From Parasedimentitalea marina (lineage in GTDB: Bacteria > Pseudomonadota > Alphaproteobacteria > Rhodobacterales > Rhodobacteraceae), in the NCBI RefSeq assembly GCF_004006175.1, contig NZ_CP033219.1, positions 1,116,001 through 1,180,000 on the forward strand: a DNA stretch of 64,000 nucleotides. Reading direction: 5' to 3'. The notes beneath the pieces were generated by a model. It did no database searches, was not told where the DNA came from, and saw nothing but the letters and a program-made list of their open reading frames with translations. The position numbers and the translations under genes are program-made. Of the stretch, positions 63,512 through 64,000 are shown one piece after another; positions within the stretch are counted from its first letter, which is position 1, and every line of letters starts with the position of its first letter.

Positions 63512-64000
63512 TCAGTACCGCATGTTATCCGTTGCTGTGACCCGGCTGTCGGACAGCGCAGAGTGCACCCAGTCCAAAATAGCCTGTTCAGTGGCTGCAA
63601 CAGGCACTGCAAGACCACCTGCAAAGCCTTCAAACGCTTTGATACTGGCGCCACCAACGCCGACCAGAACCGGCACGCCCTGGTCCAGAGCGGTCCCTAT
63701 TACGGTGCAAAACCCCCGTCCTGCGGCCTCTTCAGGGCCGAATTTATTCAGGATAAACAGGTCCGAGCGACCCATTGATCCGGAGTCAACCCGTGTCACC
63801 GCCTCGGCAATTGCGGCAGGGTCCAGTCGACAGGCATCAGACCCTTTGCCGAGGTTCTGGGTGATCTTGATGTCAGGGCCTTTGGGCAGAACGCGGACCT
63901 GCATGTCGCAGCCATTGTCAAAGCTGCTTTTGTAGTTTGCAACTTTGACAATGCCGGTCAGAGATTTGCCCTGCGCCTGTAGCTGGTTGGCTGTTTCAGT
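63512..64000 (-). CDS. DUF2478 family protein (second copy, N-terminus cut off)
   Basis: Runs off the right edge. The visible 162 residues match DUF2478 (SLTGIVKVANYKSSFDNGCD, LFILNKFGPEEAAGRGFCTV, VPVLVGVGGAS). It converges on napC and is divergent in sequence from the copy at 58163. The true start lies beyond the window; an ATG at 63904 is internal. Confidence 0.85.
   Translation of the reverse strand, partial: TETANQLQAQGKSLTGIVKVANYKSSFDNGCDMQVRVLPKGPDIKITQNLGKGSDACRLDPAAIAEAVTRVDSGSMGRSDLFILNKFGPEEAAGRGFCTVIGTALDQGVPVLVGVGGASIKAFEGFAGGLAVPVAATEQAILDWVHSALSDSRVTATDNMRY

Noticed and set aside
1..64000. CRISPR array, prophage or complete insertion sequence
   Set aside because: No regular spaced repeat array, no phage structural genes and no transposase with ends are seen.

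Overview
The window looks like the chromosome of a marine alphaproteobacterium of the Rhodobacteraceae (Roseobacter group). This is inferred from gene content: BioR-type biotin sites, an alphaproteobacterial LexA box, Iron-Rhodo boxes, a carnitine dehydrogenase-thioesterase fusion, a TMAO-type ABC transporter, and many DUF families common in that group. DNA is moderately GC-rich and densely coded, with many 4-bp ATGA or GTGA overlaps. There is no clear prophage, insertion sequence or CRISPR array.

Layout. 1-6.8 kb: iron cluster on the minus strand (hemP, a Cys-rich unknown, imelysin; then bfd, bfr, a di-haem oxidoreductase and a second, cut-off imelysin). It is interrupted by a DUF6502 regulator with a tiny lipoprotein and a divergent lipoprotein. 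6.8-15.5 kb: metG, a YqiJ-flotillin pair, an oxidoreductase/DCC pair, an MFS transporter and a YceI protein lacking a normal start codon. 15.6-18.4 kb: a pair of 199-bp inverted repeats enclosing an orphan SOS-controlled imuA, a rhodanese and an aldo/keto reductase. 18.4-24.2 kb: carnitine catabolism. 24.3-29.7 kb: desaturase, DMT transporter, Nudix, DUF983, and an EF-hand/ECF sigma/anti-sigma/metal-sensor set. 29.8-37.7 kb: a PleD-like protein, an MttB-family methyltransferase, DUF4153, and an H-NOX with a GGDEF partner. 38-43 kb: two tRNA-Glu, recJ, glpX, hom, and a structured palindromic element. 43.5-47 kb: TetR and GNAT, acyltransferase, pirin. 47.2-52.8 kb: a complete bioBFDAGC operon behind two BioR boxes. 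53.2-57.3 kb: a tmoXWV-like transporter. 57.4-64 kb: NnrU, DUF2478, napEFDABC, and a second DUF2478 facing it.

Common themes are import and breakdown of methylated amines (carnitine, a TMAO/betaine-type transporter, MttB family), iron and haem handling, and nitrate/NO physiology (nap, NnrU, H-NOX). The best candidates for undescribed biology are the DUF6502/lipoprotein module, the Cys-rich protein between hemP and imelysin, the H-NOX with a degenerate YxSxR motif, the cloverleaf-like palindrome downstream of the TetR region, the palindromic insertion inside bioG, and the paired DUF2478 genes bracketing nap.
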